Assembly (NCBI RefSeq): GCF_001011035.1
Contig: NZ_CP011492.1
Location: forward strand, 7,371,447 to 7,435,446
Length of the DNA stretch: 64,000 nucleotides
Direction of reading: 5' to 3'
DNA from: Streptomyces sp. CNQ-509
GTDB taxonomy: Bacteria; Actinomycetota; Actinomycetes; Streptomycetales; Streptomycetaceae
Numbering within the stretch: position 1 is the stretch's first letter; each line of letters opens with the position of its first letter. A program made the position numbers and the translations under genes. Under the pieces are notes generated by a model, which worked only from the letters and a program-made list of their open reading frames with translations, did not search any database and was not told the origin of the DNA. Below, one piece after another: positions 53,444 through 61,487 of this stretch.

Positions 53444-54745
53444 ATGAAGACTCGAAGGCGGATGCCCCGCATACTCGCCGGCGGCGTGGCGCTGGGGCTC
53501 ACGCTGACCCTGGCGGCCTGCGGTGACGACGGCGGATCGGCCTCCGGCGAGAACGAGTTCACCGTCCTCGTCTACGGCGACGCCACCAACAAGGTGGAGA
53601 AGAAGCTCGTCGACGAGTTCAACAAGACGTCCGAGGTCAAGGCCCGTCTGGACACCATCCCGGGCGCCGACTACCAGCAGAAGCTGCAGACGATCATCAG
53701 CACCCCGCAGGCCCCCGACGTCTTCTTTCACTGGGGCGGCGGCAGCATCAAGCCGTTCGTCGACGCCGACCTGCTGCTGCCCCTCGACGACTTCATCAAG
53801 AAGGACCCGGGCCTGAAGGACAACTTCCTGCCGTCGGTCTTCGACGCCTCGGTGGTGGACGGCAAGGCGTACGGCGTCCCGATGCGCGGCACGCAGCCGG
53901 TGATGCTCTTCCACAACAAGAAGGTGCTGGCCGACGCCGGCGTGGAGCCGCCCGAGACCTGGGACGACCTGCTGGCCGCGGTGGCGGAGCTGAAGGACGC
54001 GGGCGTCACCCCCATCGCGCTCGGCGGCGGTGACATGTGGCCCACCCAGATGTGGTTCCAGTACCTCTACGACCGCATCGCCGGCCCCGAGCTGTTCCAG
54101 CAGGCGCTGGACGGTGACAAGGAGGCGTGGGCGAGCGAGGACAGCCGGCGGGCGCTCGGCATGATCCGCGAACTCGTCGACGCCGGCGCGTTCGGGGACA
54201 CGTACGACTCGGTGAAGTTCACCAACAACGGCTCGCCCCAGCTCGTCGCGTCCGGCAAGGCAGGCTTCGAGCTGATGGGCTCCTGGTACTACTCCACCCA
54301 GCAGAGCCTGAACGAGGAGTTCGCCGCCGAGGACCTCGGCTACAGCGCCTTCCCGTCCGTCGACGGCGGGAAGGGCGACCCGGCGAACCTCGCGGGCAAC
54401 ACCAACAACTACTACTCGGTGATGAAGAAGGCCGAACACCCCGAGGCCATCGCGGAGTTCCTCAAGCTCATGTACTCCGACCAGTTCGTCAAGGACCAGT
54501 TGTCCATCGGCAACCTGCCGACCACGGCCAACACCCCGGATTTCCTCGATCAGGCGGCGAGCCCCGAGTACTCGAAGTACCAGTACGACCTGGTCGAGAA
54601 GGCACCGCACTTCCAGCTCTCCTGGGACCAGGCGTACCCGCAGTCCGCCGCCACCGACATGCACAAGGCCGTCCAGCAGTTCTTCAACGGAGGGATCGAC
54701 GAGGACGGCTTCATCTCGGCCATGCAGGCCCTGCCGACCTCCTGA
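53444..54745 (+). CDS. ABC transporter sugar-binding lipoprotein (BxlE-like)
   Basis: Extracellular solute-binding protein of 433 aa (family 1). The lipobox is LTLAACGDD, so the mature protein is tethered to the membrane at Cys. The mature part has FTVLVYGDATNKVEKKLVDE, FFHWGGGSIKPFVDADLLLP and ANLAGNTNNYYSVMKKAEHP, typical of oligosaccharide binders. ATG 53444 gives the correct signal peptide. Two permease genes and a GH3 gene follow on the same strand with minimal gaps. No ATPase gene is present; such systems in Streptomyces share the MsiK ATPase. The ligand is probably xylobiose or a related beta-oligosaccharide, judged from gene order. Confidence 0.92.
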   Translation: MKTRRRMPRILAGGVALGLTLTLAACGDDGGSASGENEFTVLVYGDATNKVEKKLVDEFNKTSEVKARLDTIPGADYQQKLQTIISTPQAPDVFFHWGGGSIKPFVDADLLLPLDDFIKKDPGLKDNFLPSVFDASVVDGKAYGVPMRGTQPVMLFHNKKVLADAGVEPPETWDDLLAAVAELKDAGVTPIALGGGDMWPTQMWFQYLYDRIAGPELFQQALDGDKEAWASEDSRRALGMIRELVDAGAFGDTYDSVKFTNNGSPQLVASGKAGFELMGSWYYSTQQSLNEEFAAEDLGYSAFPSVDGGKGDPANLAGNTNNYYSVMKKAEHPEAIAEFLKLMYSDQFVKDQLSIGNLPTTANTPDFLDQAASPEYSKYQYDLVEKAPHFQLSWDQAYPQSAATDMHKAVQQFFNGGIDEDGFISAMQALPTS

Positions 54746-54751
54746 CGACCC

Positions 54752-55699
54752 ATGACCACACAGATGACGCGCGTTCGCCCCGCCGCCCCTGTCAAGGAGC
54801 GGCGCCGGACGCGGACCGCGAACGTGGCCGACGTGGGCCGCCCGGGATTCCTCTGGGCGGCCCCCGCCACGCTGTTCTTCGCCGCCTTCGCCGTCGTACC
54901 GCTGATCATGGTCGTGGTGCTCTCCTTCATGAGCTGGGACGGCATAGGCGACCCGGAGTTCGCCGGGCTCGACAACTGGCGGCGGGTCCTCGACGACCCC
55001 GTGATGATCAAGAGCATCTGGCTGAGCCTGCTGCTCACCGGACTCGGCGTGGCGATCCAGACCCCGCTGAGTATCCTGCTGGGCGTCTGGGCGGCCGGGA
55101 ACCAGAAGAACCGCGCGGTGCTCTCGGCGATCTACTTCCTTCCGCTGCTCCTCTCCGCCACCGCGGTGGCGGTCGTCTGGGGCGCCCTGCTCGACCCGAA
55201 CTTCGGCGTGCCCGCCGAGGCCACCTGGCTCTTCGGCGACGGCAACCTCTACGGCGAGCAGGCGTCCGCGATCGGCGTCCTCGCCTTCGTCAGCACCTGG
55301 CAGTTCACCCCATTCCACACGCTGATCTACCAGGGCGCGGCCCGCGCGATCCCGCCGGTGCTCTACCAGGCGGCGGAGGTCGACGGCGCCGGGCGCTACC
55401 GCCAGTTCTTCCACATCACGCTGCCGCAGCTGCGCAACGCGATGATCACCTCGATGATCCTCATGGTCGTCGGCGGGCTCACCACCTTCGAGACCGTCCT
55501 GATCCTCACCCAGGGCGGCCCGGGGACCGACACCACCATCAGCGCCTACTACATGTACGAACGCGCCTTCAAGAGCTTCGACTACGGCGTCGGCGCGGCC
55601 ATCGCGCTCGTGCTGGTGCTGGCGGCGACGCTCATCTCGCTGGTCATGGTGCGGCTCTCCGGCTACGACAAGATGCGCAGCACCACGGAGGGCCTGTGA
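54752..55699 (+). CDS. Sugar ABC transporter permease (BxlF-like)
   Basis: Integral membrane permease of 315 aa with six predicted helices (first: FLWAAPATLFFAAFAVVPLIM). The EAA loop that contacts the ATPase reads YQAAEVDGAGRYRQFFHITL. The helix TSMILMVVGGLTTFETVLIL follows. It begins 6 bases after the binding-protein stop and overlaps the next permease by one base, indicating one operon. Confidence 0.93.
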   Translation: MTTQMTRVRPAAPVKERRRTRTANVADVGRPGFLWAAPATLFFAAFAVVPLIMVVVLSFMSWDGIGDPEFAGLDNWRRVLDDPVMIKSIWLSLLLTGLGVAIQTPLSILLGVWAAGNQKNRAVLSAIYFLPLLLSATAVAVVWGALLDPNFGVPAEATWLFGDGNLYGEQASAIGVLAFVSTWQFTPFHTLIYQGAARAIPPVLYQAAEVDGAGRYRQFFHITLPQLRNAMITSMILMVVGGLTTFETVLILTQGGPGTDTTISAYYMYERAFKSFDYGVGAAIALVLVLAATLISLVMVRLSGYDKMRSTTEGL

Positions 55700-56517
55700 T
55701 GAGACGGCGTCCCAACTACCTCGCCGGCGCCGGCTCGCTGGTCTGGCTCTTCCTCATCGGGCTGCCGCTGTACGTGATGATCTCGGCGACCCTGAAGAGC
55801 CAGTCGGAGTTCGCCCAGGACGGCCCGCTGGCCCTCCCCGACGGCTTCACCCTCGACAACTTCACCGGCGCCTTCGACACCGGCTTCGGCCGTTACTTCC
55901 TCAACACCGTGCTCGTCACCGTCTGCGTGGTCGGCATCGTGCTGCTGCTGGTGCCGCCGCTGTCGTACGCCATCGTGCGCAGCCGCGGCCCCGTCACCAC
56001 CGGCGTCTTCCGGCTCTTCCTGCTCGGCCTGGCCATCCCGCTCCAGGCCGTGATCGTCCCGATGTTCTACCTCATCAGCGAGGCCGGGCTCTACGACAAC
56101 CTCGTCGGCGTCATCCTGCCCACGGCGGCCTTCTGCCTGCCGGTCTCCGCACTGATCCTCAGCGGCACCATGCGGGACATCTCCAGGGAACTGTTCGAGG
56201 CCATGGCCATGGACGGCGCCAGCCCCCGGCGGGTGTTCTTCCAACTCGTCCTCCCGCTCTCCCGGGGAGGTCTCTCCACCATCGTGGTCTTCTCCGCCCT
56301 CCAGGCGTGGAACGGCTTCCTCTTCCCCCTGGTCCTCACCCAGTCCGACAGCACCAAGGTCATCACGCTCGGCCTCTACAACTTCAAGACCGAGCGCGGG
56401 ATCGACGCGCCCGGGCTGCTGGCCGCCGTGGTCCTGTCGATGATCCCCGTCCTGCTCGTCTACCTGTTCGCCCGGCGGGCCCTGGTCCAGGGCCTCATGG
56501 GCGTCGGAGGAAAGTGA
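55699..56517 (+). CDS. Sugar ABC transporter permease (BxlG-like)
   Basis: Second permease of the importer, 272 aa, six predicted helices. The EAA motif is FEAMAMDGASPRRVFFQLVL. Helices include LAGAGSLVWLFLIGLPLYVM and TVLVTVCVVGIVLLLVPPL. The ATG shares a base with the previous stop (TGATG). The GH3 gene starts inside or just after its end, so uptake and intracellular hydrolysis are co-expressed. Confidence 0.93.
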   Translation: MRRRPNYLAGAGSLVWLFLIGLPLYVMISATLKSQSEFAQDGPLALPDGFTLDNFTGAFDTGFGRYFLNTVLVTVCVVGIVLLLVPPLSYAIVRSRGPVTTGVFRLFLLGLAIPLQAVIVPMFYLISEAGLYDNLVGVILPTAAFCLPVSALILSGTMRDISRELFEAMAMDGASPRRVFFQLVLPLSRGGLSTIVVFSALQAWNGFLFPLVLTQSDSTKVITLGLYNFKTERGIDAPGLLAAVVLSMIPVLLVYLFARRALVQGLMGVGGK

Positions 56518-58952
56518 CCGCGAACGTGGCAGTAGAGACACCCCGGGCAGACGCCCCGGACACGGCCACCCCCGTGTGGAACGACCCCGCACACGACATC
56601 GGCACCCGCGTGTCGGCGCTGATCGACGCCATGACCGTCGAGGAGAAGGTCGCCCAGCTCTTCGGGGTCTGGGTCGGCGCCTCCGCCGAAGGCGGCGAAG
56701 TGGCGCCGTACCAGCACGAGATGGAGGAGGCGGTCGACCTCGGCGCGCTGCTGCCCGCAGGGCTCGGCCAGTTGACGCGGCCGTTCGGCACCGCGCCCGT
56801 CGACCCCGCGCTCGGCGCGCTGTCGCTGCAGCGCACCCAGGAACGGGTCGTGGCCGCCGGGCGCTTCGGCATCCCGGCCCTCGCCCACGAGGAGTGCCTG
56901 GCCGGCTTCGCGACCTGGGGCGCGACCGCGTACCCGGTGCCGCTGTCGTGGGGCGCGACGTTCGACCCGGCGCTGGTGCGGCGGATGGCCGCGGCCATCG
57001 GCCGGGACATGCGGGCCGTGGGCGTCCACCAGGGGCTCGCGCCGGTCCTGGACGTCGTACGCGACGTGCGCTGGGGCCGGGTGGAGGAGACCATCGGCGA
57101 GGACCCGTACCTCGTCGGCACGGTGGCCACCGCGTACATCCAGGGCCTGCAGTCCGCCGGCGTCCTCGCCACCCTCAAGCACTTCGTCGGCTACTCCGCC
57201 TCCCGCGCCGGGCGCAACCTCGCGCCGGTCGCCGTGGGCGAGCGCGAGCGCGCCGACGTGCTCCTGCCGCCGTTCGAGATGGCGCTGCGGGAGAGCGGCG
57301 TGGGGTCGGTGATGAGCTCGTACACCGACACCGACGGCGTGCCCTCCGCGGCCGACGCGTCGCTGCTGACCGGGCTGCTGCGGGACACCTGGGGCTTCGA
57401 CGGCACCGTCGTGGCCGACTACTTCGGCATCTCCTTCCTCCGTACGCTGCACGGCGTGGCCGGCGACTGGGCCGGCGCCGCCGGCGCCGCGCTCGCCGCC
57501 GGGGTGGACGTGGAGCTGCCGACGGTCAAGACCTTCGGGCCGCCGCTGCTCGCGGCGCTCGCGGACGGGCGGGTCGACGAGGGCCTCGTCGACCGCGCGC
57601 TGCGCCGGGTGCTGACGCAGAAGGTCCGGCTGGGGCTGCTCGACGCCGGCTGGTCGCCGGTGCCGGAAGCGCTGGCGGACGCGGGCGCGGAGGCGGAACC
57701 CGGCGCGGTGCGCGGCACCGTGGATCTGGACTCCGCCGGCAACCGGGAGCTGGCCCGTGAGGTCGCCGAGCAGTCCGTGGTGCTCCTCGCCAACGACGGC
57801 ACCCTGCCGCTGCGCGGCCCGCGCCGGATCGCCCTCGTCGGCCCCAACGCCGACGAGCCGCACGCCGTCCTCGGCTGCTACTCGTTCCCCGTCCACGTCG
57901 GCGTCAAGCACCCCGGGACCCCGGTCGGGATCGGGCTGCCCACGCTCCACGAGGCGCTGCGCCGGGAGTTCCCCGAAGCCACCGTCACCGTCGCCGCCGG
58001 CTGCTCCGTCGACGGCCCGGAGACGGACGGCATCGCCGGGGCGGTACGGGCCGCGCGTGAGGCCGACGTCGTGATCGCGGCGCTCGGCGACCGCGCCGGG
58101 CTCTTCGGCCGCGGCACCAGCGGCGAGGGCTGCGACGCGGAGTCGCTGGCGCTGCCCGGCGTCCAGCAGGACCTGCTCGACGCCCTGCTGGAGAGCGGGA
58201 CCCCGGTGGTGCCCGTGCTGCTGGCCGGGCGGCCGTACGCGCTCGGGCGGGCGGCGGACGAGGCGGCCGCGATCGTGCAGTCCTTCTTCCCCGGCGAGGA
58301 GGGCACGACGGCCGTGGCCGGTGTGCTCGCCGGGCGGACGAACCCCTCGGGCCGGCTGCCCGTCAGCGTGCCGCGCGGCCCGGGGGCGCAGCCGACGACG
58401 TACCTCGCACCCCGGCTGGGCCAGGCGAACGAGGTGTCCAACGTCGACCCGACCGCGGCGTTCGCGTTCGGCCACGGGCTGTCGTACACGACGTTCGCCT
58501 GGTCGGGACTGGAGGTGGCGGCCTACGAGTGCGCCACCGACGGCGAGTTCGCGCTGTCGTTCACCCTCCGCAACACCGGCGAGCGGGACGGCACCGAGGT
58601 CGTCCAGCTCTATCTGCACGACCCCGTGGCCTCCGTCGTGCAGCCCGTGCAGCGCCTCGTCGGCTACGCCAGGGTGGCGCTCCACGCGGGGGAGGAGCGC
58701 CGGGTACGGGCCGTCGTCCCGGCCGACGTGGCGTCGTTCACCGGCCGCGACGGGCGCCGGGTGGTGGAGCCGGGCGCGCTGGAGCTGCGGCTCTCCGCGT
58801 CGAGCGCGGCGCCGCGGCTCACCGCCGAGGTGACGCTGACCGGCCCGCCGCGGTACGTGGACCACACCCGCAGGATGCACGCCGAGTTCGACCCGCACCG
58901 CGACCCGGACACCCCGGCCGCGGTGCCGGACGGCGAGCCGCACGGCGGGTGA
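56514..58952 (+). CDS. Glycoside hydrolase family 3 enzyme (BxlA-like beta-xylosidase/glucosidase)
   Basis: Retaining exo-glycosidase of about 810 aa. Domain 1 has IPALAHEECLAGFATWGATA and GLAPVLDVVRDVRWGRVEE; TLKHFVGYSA has the substrate-binding Lys-His, and the nucleophile Asp302 lies in GTVVADYFGISFL. Domain 2 has VVLLANDGTLPL and VVPVLLAGRPYALG; a C-terminal fibronectin-like domain has LSFTLRNTGERDGTEVVQLY. No signal peptide, so it acts in the cytoplasm on imported oligosaccharide. GTG 56514 overlaps the permease stop but is only 3 bases after GGAGG; GTG 56526 is a possible start. Order LacI/binding protein/permease/permease/GH3 matches the bxl xylobiose locus; cellobiose is the main alternative. 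Confidence 0.92.
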   Translation: MTANVAVETPRADAPDTATPVWNDPAHDIGTRVSALIDAMTVEEKVAQLFGVWVGASAEGGEVAPYQHEMEEAVDLGALLPAGLGQLTRPFGTAPVDPALGALSLQRTQERVVAAGRFGIPALAHEECLAGFATWGATAYPVPLSWGATFDPALVRRMAAAIGRDMRAVGVHQGLAPVLDVVRDVRWGRVEETIGEDPYLVGTVATAYIQGLQSAGVLATLKHFVGYSASRAGRNLAPVAVGERERADVLLPPFEMALRESGVGSVMSSYTDTDGVPSAADASLLTGLLRDTWGFDGTVVADYFGISFLRTLHGVAGDWAGAAGAALAAGVDVELPTVKTFGPPLLAALADGRVDEGLVDRALRRVLTQKVRLGLLDAGWSPVPEALADAGAEAEPGAVRGTVDLDSAGNRELAREVAEQSVVLLANDGTLPLRGPRRIALVGPNADEPHAVLGCYSFPVHVGVKHPGTPVGIGLPTLHEALRREFPEATVTVAAGCSVDGPETDGIAGAVRAAREADVVIAALGDRAGLFGRGTSGEGCDAESLALPGVQQDLLDALLESGTPVVPVLLAGRPYALGRAADEAAAIVQSFFPGEEGTTAVAGVLAGRTNPSGRLPVSVPRGPGAQPTTYLAPRLGQANEVSNVDPTAAFAFGHGLSYTTFAWSGLEVAAYECATDGEFALSFTLRNTGERDGTEVVQLYLHDPVASVVQPVQRLVGYARVALHAGEERRVRAVVPADVASFTGRDGRRVVEPGALELRLSASSAAPRLTAEVTLTGPPRYVDHTRRMHAEFDPHRDPDTPAAVPDGEPHGG

Positions 58953-58965
58953 GAGCCCCCTGACA

Positions 58966-58984
58966 GCCCGGCCCACGGCCGGGC
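58966..58984. terminator. Short hairpin after GH3 gene
   Basis: Perfect 8-bp arms (58966-58973 and 58977-58984) with a 3-base loop, 13 bases after the GH3 stop. It stands in tandem with a larger hairpin. Confidence 0.5.
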
Positions 58985-58985
58985 G

Positions 58986-59027
58986 GGCGCGCCGCACCGG
59001 GCTCCTCCCGGTCCGGTGCGGCGCGCC
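58986..59027. terminator. Bidirectional hairpin between GH3 and helicase genes
   Basis: Perfect 15-bp arms (58986-59000 and 59013-59027) with a 12-base loop lie between convergent stops at 58952 and 59040. Confidence 0.75.
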
Positions 59028-59039
59028 GACCTCACCGCC

Positions 59040-61328
59040 CTACACGAGCCCGCCGAGCGCCGCCGGCAGGGCGTCCGCGTACACGACGCCGAGGCGCTGC
59101 GTCGCCCGGGTCAGGGCGACGTACAGGTCGCTGCTCCCGAAGAGCGCCGGCTCGGCCACGATCACCGTGTCGAACTCCAGCCCCTTCGCCTGCCGCGGCC
59201 CGAGCAGCACCACCGGCCGCGTCAGGTCCGGCGCCGCGCCCGAGGCCGCGTCGGGCAGCGCCGCCGTCAGCGCCGGCAGCAGTTCCCGCGGCGCGATCAC
59301 CGCCAGCCGCCCCGCGCCGTCCGACTCGCGGGCCACGGCCGCCGCGACCGCCGCCGGCACGGCGCCGGGCCCCTCCCCGGCGCGCTCCGCCCAGGGGCGT
59401 ACCCCCGTGGCGCGCACCGAGCGCGGCGGCACGTACCCGGGGTCCTCCGCCCGCGCGACCTCGGCCGCGACCTCCATGATCTCCGCCGGCGTGCGGTAGT
59501 TGACGCCCAGCGTGATGTGCTCGAAGCGCTTGTCCACGTACGGGCCGAGGATCGCCTCCCACGCCCCGCACGCCCCCGGCTCCGCCGTCTGCGCCGGGTC
59601 GCCGACCAGCGTCATCGACCGCGTCGGGCAGCGCCGCATCAGCAGCCGCCACGCCATCGGCGACAGCTCCTGCGCCTCGTCGACGATGATGTGGCCGAAG
59701 GCCCAGGTCCGGTCCGCCGCCGCCCGCTCGGCCGCGGTGCGGTGGTCGGCCTCCTCCTGGCGCTCGGCCAGCCGCTCGGCGTCGATGAGGTCGTGCGCGG
59801 CCAGCACCTCCGCCTCGTCGTCGTCGCGGTCCTCGAACTCCTGGGTGCGCGAGCCGTACGACATCTCCAGCACGCCCTGCGCGTACGCGATCCGCTCCTG
59901 CCGCTCCGCCTCGGCGCGCGCCCGCGCCGCCGCCTGCGCAGGGCCGTCGTCCCCCAGCAGCTCCGCCGCCTCGTCCAGCAGCGGTACGTCCGCAGGCGTC
60001 CAGGGCCCGCCGGCGCGCCGGATCAACTCCCCGTCCGCCTCCGGCAGGTGCACGGGCCCGGCGAGGAAGTCCGCGACCAGCTCCTGGGGCGTCAGCAGCG
60101 GCCACAGCTCCGCGATGGCCGCGTGCACCTCCTCGTTGGCGGCGACCGCCTTGCCGAGCTGGGCGATGTCGTCCGGGCCCAGCAGGTTCTCGTCGCCGAA
60201 CGGGTCCTCGCCGAGGCGGTCGGTGAGCTGCCGGGTGAGCCCGTCGATGACGTTGAACGCGAAGTGCGGCTGGGCCGCGTTGTGCGGCAGCTCGGTGTCC
60301 CGGGCCCGCCGGCGGGCCGCGTTGGCCAGCCAGTAGTCGAGATGCAGCTCGCCGTCCTCGTGCGGGATGACGACGGTCGACTCCGGCAGCCGCTGGCGGT
60401 CTCGGAGGTACGCGGCGAGCGCGCCGGCCATCGCCGTGCCGCCCTTGACCGCCGCCGCGGCCGGGGTGTCGGTGCCGGTGGCGTCGACGCCGGGGAAGAG
60501 CTCACCGGGGGTGGCCAGCAGCACGCCGGTCTCGCCGAGGGCGGGCAGCACCTCGGAGATGTAGCCGAGGAAGGCGGGGCCCGGGCCGACGATGAGCACG
60601 GCGCGGCGGGCGAGCTGCTCGCGGTGGGCGTAGAGCAGATAGGCGGCGCGGTGCAGGGCCACGGCGGTCTTGCCGGTGCCGGGCCCGCCCTCGACGACGA
60701 GGACGCCGCGGTGCGGGGCGCGGATGATGCGGTCCTGGTCGGCCTGGATGGTCTGCACGATGTCGTGCATCCGGCCGGTGCGGGCGGCGTCGAGTGCAGC
60801 GAGGAGCACCGCGTCGGCGTCGGCGCCCTCGAGACCGGTCCGCTCGGTGTCGGTGAGGTCGAGGATCTCGTCGTGCAGACCCGTGATCCGGGGGCCGTCG
60901 GGGCCGCCCTCGGTGGAGATGTGCCGTCGCCGGCGCAGCCCCATGGGGGTGTGGCCGGTGGCGAGATAGAAGGGGCGGGCCACCTCCGCCCGCCAGTCGA
61001 CGACGAGCGGCGTGCGCTCCTCGTCGTCCGCGCGCATGCCGATGCGGCCGATGTGGTGGTCGCGGCCGTCGCGGAAGCTCAGCCGGCCGAAGCACAGGCC
61101 CTGCTCGCCTGCGTTGAACGCGGCCAGCAGCCCGGACTGTTCGGCCACCAGCACGTCGCGTTCCAGTCTGGCCTGGAGGGTGTTGCCCCCGTCCCGGGCC
61201 AGGGCCGCCCGTACCCCCGCCGCCGCGCCGTCGCGCAGCTCGGTGAGGCGCTGCCGGAGCAGGTCAAGGAATTCCTGCTCCCGTCGCATTTCCTCGTGCT
61301 GCACCTCGTCCGACACCTTGTTTGACAA
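59040..61328 (-). CDS. HelD/HelR-like UvrD-family ATPase (RNA polymerase-associated)
   Basis: Superfamily 1 helicase-like ATPase of about 762 aa. The N-terminus is a long helical arm (HEEMRREQEFLDLLRQR). Motif I is VVEGGPGTGKTAVALHRA, motif II IIVDEAQELSPMAWRLL, motif III VGDPAQTAEPG, and late motifs are LGVNYRTPAEIM and SSDLYVALTRATQRLGV. Actinobacterial HelD proteins release stalled RNA polymerase from DNA; HelR in Streptomyces displaces rifamycin. I see no rifamycin-associated element upstream, so a general HelD role is equally likely. TTG 61328 is preferred because GGAG lies 5 bases before it; GTG 61364 extends the frame by 12 residues. Confidence 0.87.
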   Translation of the reverse strand: MSNKVSDEVQHEEMRREQEFLDLLRQRLTELRDGAAAGVRAALARDGGNTLQARLERDVLVAEQSGLLAAFNAGEQGLCFGRLSFRDGRDHHIGRIGMRADDEERTPLVVDWRAEVARPFYLATGHTPMGLRRRRHISTEGGPDGPRITGLHDEILDLTDTERTGLEGADADAVLLAALDAARTGRMHDIVQTIQADQDRIIRAPHRGVLVVEGGPGTGKTAVALHRAAYLLYAHREQLARRAVLIVGPGPAFLGYISEVLPALGETGVLLATPGELFPGVDATGTDTPAAAAVKGGTAMAGALAAYLRDRQRLPESTVVIPHEDGELHLDYWLANAARRRARDTELPHNAAQPHFAFNVIDGLTRQLTDRLGEDPFGDENLLGPDDIAQLGKAVAANEEVHAAIAELWPLLTPQELVADFLAGPVHLPEADGELIRRAGGPWTPADVPLLDEAAELLGDDGPAQAAARARAEAERQERIAYAQGVLEMSYGSRTQEFEDRDDDEAEVLAAHDLIDAERLAERQEEADHRTAAERAAADRTWAFGHIIVDEAQELSPMAWRLLMRRCPTRSMTLVGDPAQTAEPGACGAWEAILGPYVDKRFEHITLGVNYRTPAEIMEVAAEVARAEDPGYVPPRSVRATGVRPWAERAGEGPGAVPAAVAAAVARESDGAGRLAVIAPRELLPALTAALPDAASGAAPDLTRPVVLLGPRQAKGLEFDTVIVAEPALFGSSDLYVALTRATQRLGVVYADALPAALGGLV

Positions 61329-61487
61329 TTCAACTCCCGCACGGATAGAATGCCCGCATCGCACTTTCCCCTGGCGCTAGTTCATGATTTCTGAATGTGC
61401 GCAGAGAATTCCCCAGCATAGCATTCCGAGGCTCCGACCGAATTCCGGCGGAGCCTTTCGCGTGCGCCCGCGGGTTACGCTCGGGGC

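Noticed and set aside
61329..61487. Search for a rifamycin-associated palindrome upstream of the HelR-like gene
   Set aside because: No GC-rich inverted repeat of the expected kind was found.
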